Below, piece after piece: positions 62,852 to 64,000 of a DNA stretch of 64,000 nucleotides. Under the pieces are notes generated by a model. It was not told the origin of the DNA and searched no databases. It worked only from the letters and a program-made list of their open reading frames with translations. Position 1 is the stretch's first letter; each line of letters begins with the position of its first letter. The stretch comes from Trichoplax sp. H2 (lineage: Eukaryota > Placozoa > Uniplacotomia > Trichoplacea). The translations under genes and the position numbers were made by a program. Where the stretch lies: positions 1 through 64,000 of the forward strand of contig NOWV01000212.1 in the NCBI GenBank assembly GCA_003344405.1, read 5' to 3'.

Positions 62852-64000
62852 TTAAAGCAGCACAGCTGAAAGGAAATAGATCACAAATAGTAATGCAATA
62901 TTGACAGTTAAGCCGGAAGCACCATTGGGATACGCTTGACTGTCGGACATGGTCATTTTTTGAGATTTTTCATCAGGATAAGCATTGCAGTCCCAAGCCA
63001 AAGCAAGAACATTTTGAGTGGTAGTCGGTAAGCTATATATATTATAAAATGTAACGTTAACTTTTTCTTTCTATCTCAACAGCATTTAATTTTAGATACG
63101 GTATACTTTAGCGAAAGGATGGCAATGGCATCAAGCTATAATAGACGTTATCGCATACTGTCTACCTAGAGCAATTGAATACGTGCATTATGTCACATAA
63201 TGCTAAAGTTTAAAGATAGAATTCTATTCTGTCTAAGCTTGAAAGTGTGATCGAGTTAGAATCTAAAAGTGTTCGCTAACAAATAGATAAAACGAACATC
63301 TTCTGCTTACAGAACGCCGGCAAAGGTGGCGTTAAAATAATAAAATTAGAGTGAACAAATGGCATGAAATGATGCATCATTTCATTTTACTTAAAATCAA
63401 CTTTTCATGAGCGTATCTTCCTCAATTAACTACGGAAATACTACGAAACTAGAATTGCCAACAATCACGCTTGATTCAGGACAGCAATACAACGCCTTAG
63501 ATGCAAAGTATTTCATTCAACAAATTAAAAGTAATATAGCAAAAGCATTCTGCATTACTTACCAGGATATAGCACTTTGACATTGTTGCTTAGTTACACT
63601 GCTAACAATTTTTCGGCGATCAGTGCTACAGAAAGGGATGGTAGTACACGACATCTTGATCCATTTGTCACTGCAAAAGGCAGAAACACCAGCGGCAGCA
63701 TAGCTCGATTTCATTGAGGCAATAATCGCACTTTGTTGATACAAATTAGGTACAACCCACGACGGAAATGCAATATCCTTTGGCAATGGGCCGCAATACA
63801 TGGAATTAATGCTAGCCAGAGATGATTTGACGCAGGTTGATAAAGTAAACTGTTGACCAGTAGATTGGCATATCGCTTGCGTATTTAAACCATTAACATT
63901 GACTAATTTACTACCGCATGTTTTTAAGCCACTACAGGAACGACTAAAATCCAGATAGGTAGCCGATTTGGTATCCGAAGAACACTTTGGCAATGTTCCC
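62852..64000 (-). CDS. Paralogous secreted cysteine-rich protein, 5' end outside the window, frameshifted last exon
   Basis: It resembles the gene at 25957-28462. The visible exons are complement(62852-63033, 63563 to beyond 64000). The large exon contains LPKCSSD, CVKSSLASINSMYCGPLP, SWVVPNLY and DKWIKMSCTTIPFCSTDRRK and ends QCQSAIS plus TG of a split codon. This is the same splice position and phase as its paralogue, here with a strong GTAAGT donor. The signal-peptide exon would lie beyond 64000. The last exon shows WDCNAYPDEKSQKM, then a Gly/Ala/Ser stretch and a hydrophobic C-terminal tail typical of GPI attachment. However, the upstream part of that exon (LPTTTQNVLA) and the WDCNAYP part are in frames that differ by one base. 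The shift falls at the A-run 63000-63003. Either the base is an error or polymorphism, or the gene is broken. The start of the gene is not known. Confidence 0.7.

Noticed and set aside
1-64000. CRISPR array, bacterial operons, rRNA or functional tRNA genes
   Set aside because: No regularly spaced repeat-spacer pattern, no rRNA sequence and no tRNA with a closed acceptor stem were seen; the genes have eukaryotic introns.

Overview
The window looks like nuclear DNA from a small-genome, early-branching animal. It is very AT-rich, and the genes either have one exon (receptors) or many exons split by short GT-AG introns. The gene set is metazoan: class A GPCRs, a USP9X/fat-facets deubiquitinase, selenoprotein T and cysteine-rich secreted proteins. 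A placozoan (Trichoplax/Hoilungia type) fits best, because of the tandem lineage-specific class A receptors and the animal-like gene structures. That assignment is inference, not something the sequence proves. Every gene recognised here lies on the minus strand.

Layout by region. From 1 to about 24 kb there is a tandem array of four intronless class A GPCR genes (3106-4173, 9692-10666, 15798-16772, 21493-22488), spaced about 6 kb apart. The last three are close paralogues, and blocks of their non-coding flanks are also recognisably duplicated, so the repeated unit is larger than the gene. The first copy is divergent: its DRY motif is GHY and its NPxxY motif is NPISF. From 25.9 to 28.5 kb is a complete three-exon gene for a secreted, probably GPI-anchored cysteine-rich protein. 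A paralogue of it runs off the right end (62.85 kb to 64 kb) and carries an apparent one-base frameshift in its last exon. From 28.5 to 35.5 kb is gene-poor, repeat-bearing AT-rich DNA with a tRNA-like (SINE-type) element.

From 35.57 to 39.52 kb is selenoprotein T. It has four exons whose phases agree, a CxxU redox site whose U is an in-frame TGA at 37482-37484, and a SECIS-like hairpin in the 3' UTR (35566-35652). From 41.81 to 55.38 kb is a many-exon USP9X-type ubiquitin hydrolase, readable from start to stop and with intact Cys, His and Asp boxes. The intervals on either side of it (37.5-41 kb and 57-60.3 kb) are less AT-rich and full of TACTGTA/GTACAGTAC palindromic motifs. These form a repeat array at 58.4-59.4 kb. 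A second array of about 7 units of 121-125 bp lies at 61.27-62.09 kb, directly against exon-like pieces of a possible membrane-protein gene.

The genes do not form one pathway. The receptors are a local sensory or peptide-type family expansion, the cysteine-rich proteins are probably cell-surface proteins, and selenoprotein T (ER redox) and USP9X (ubiquitin removal) are housekeeping genes.
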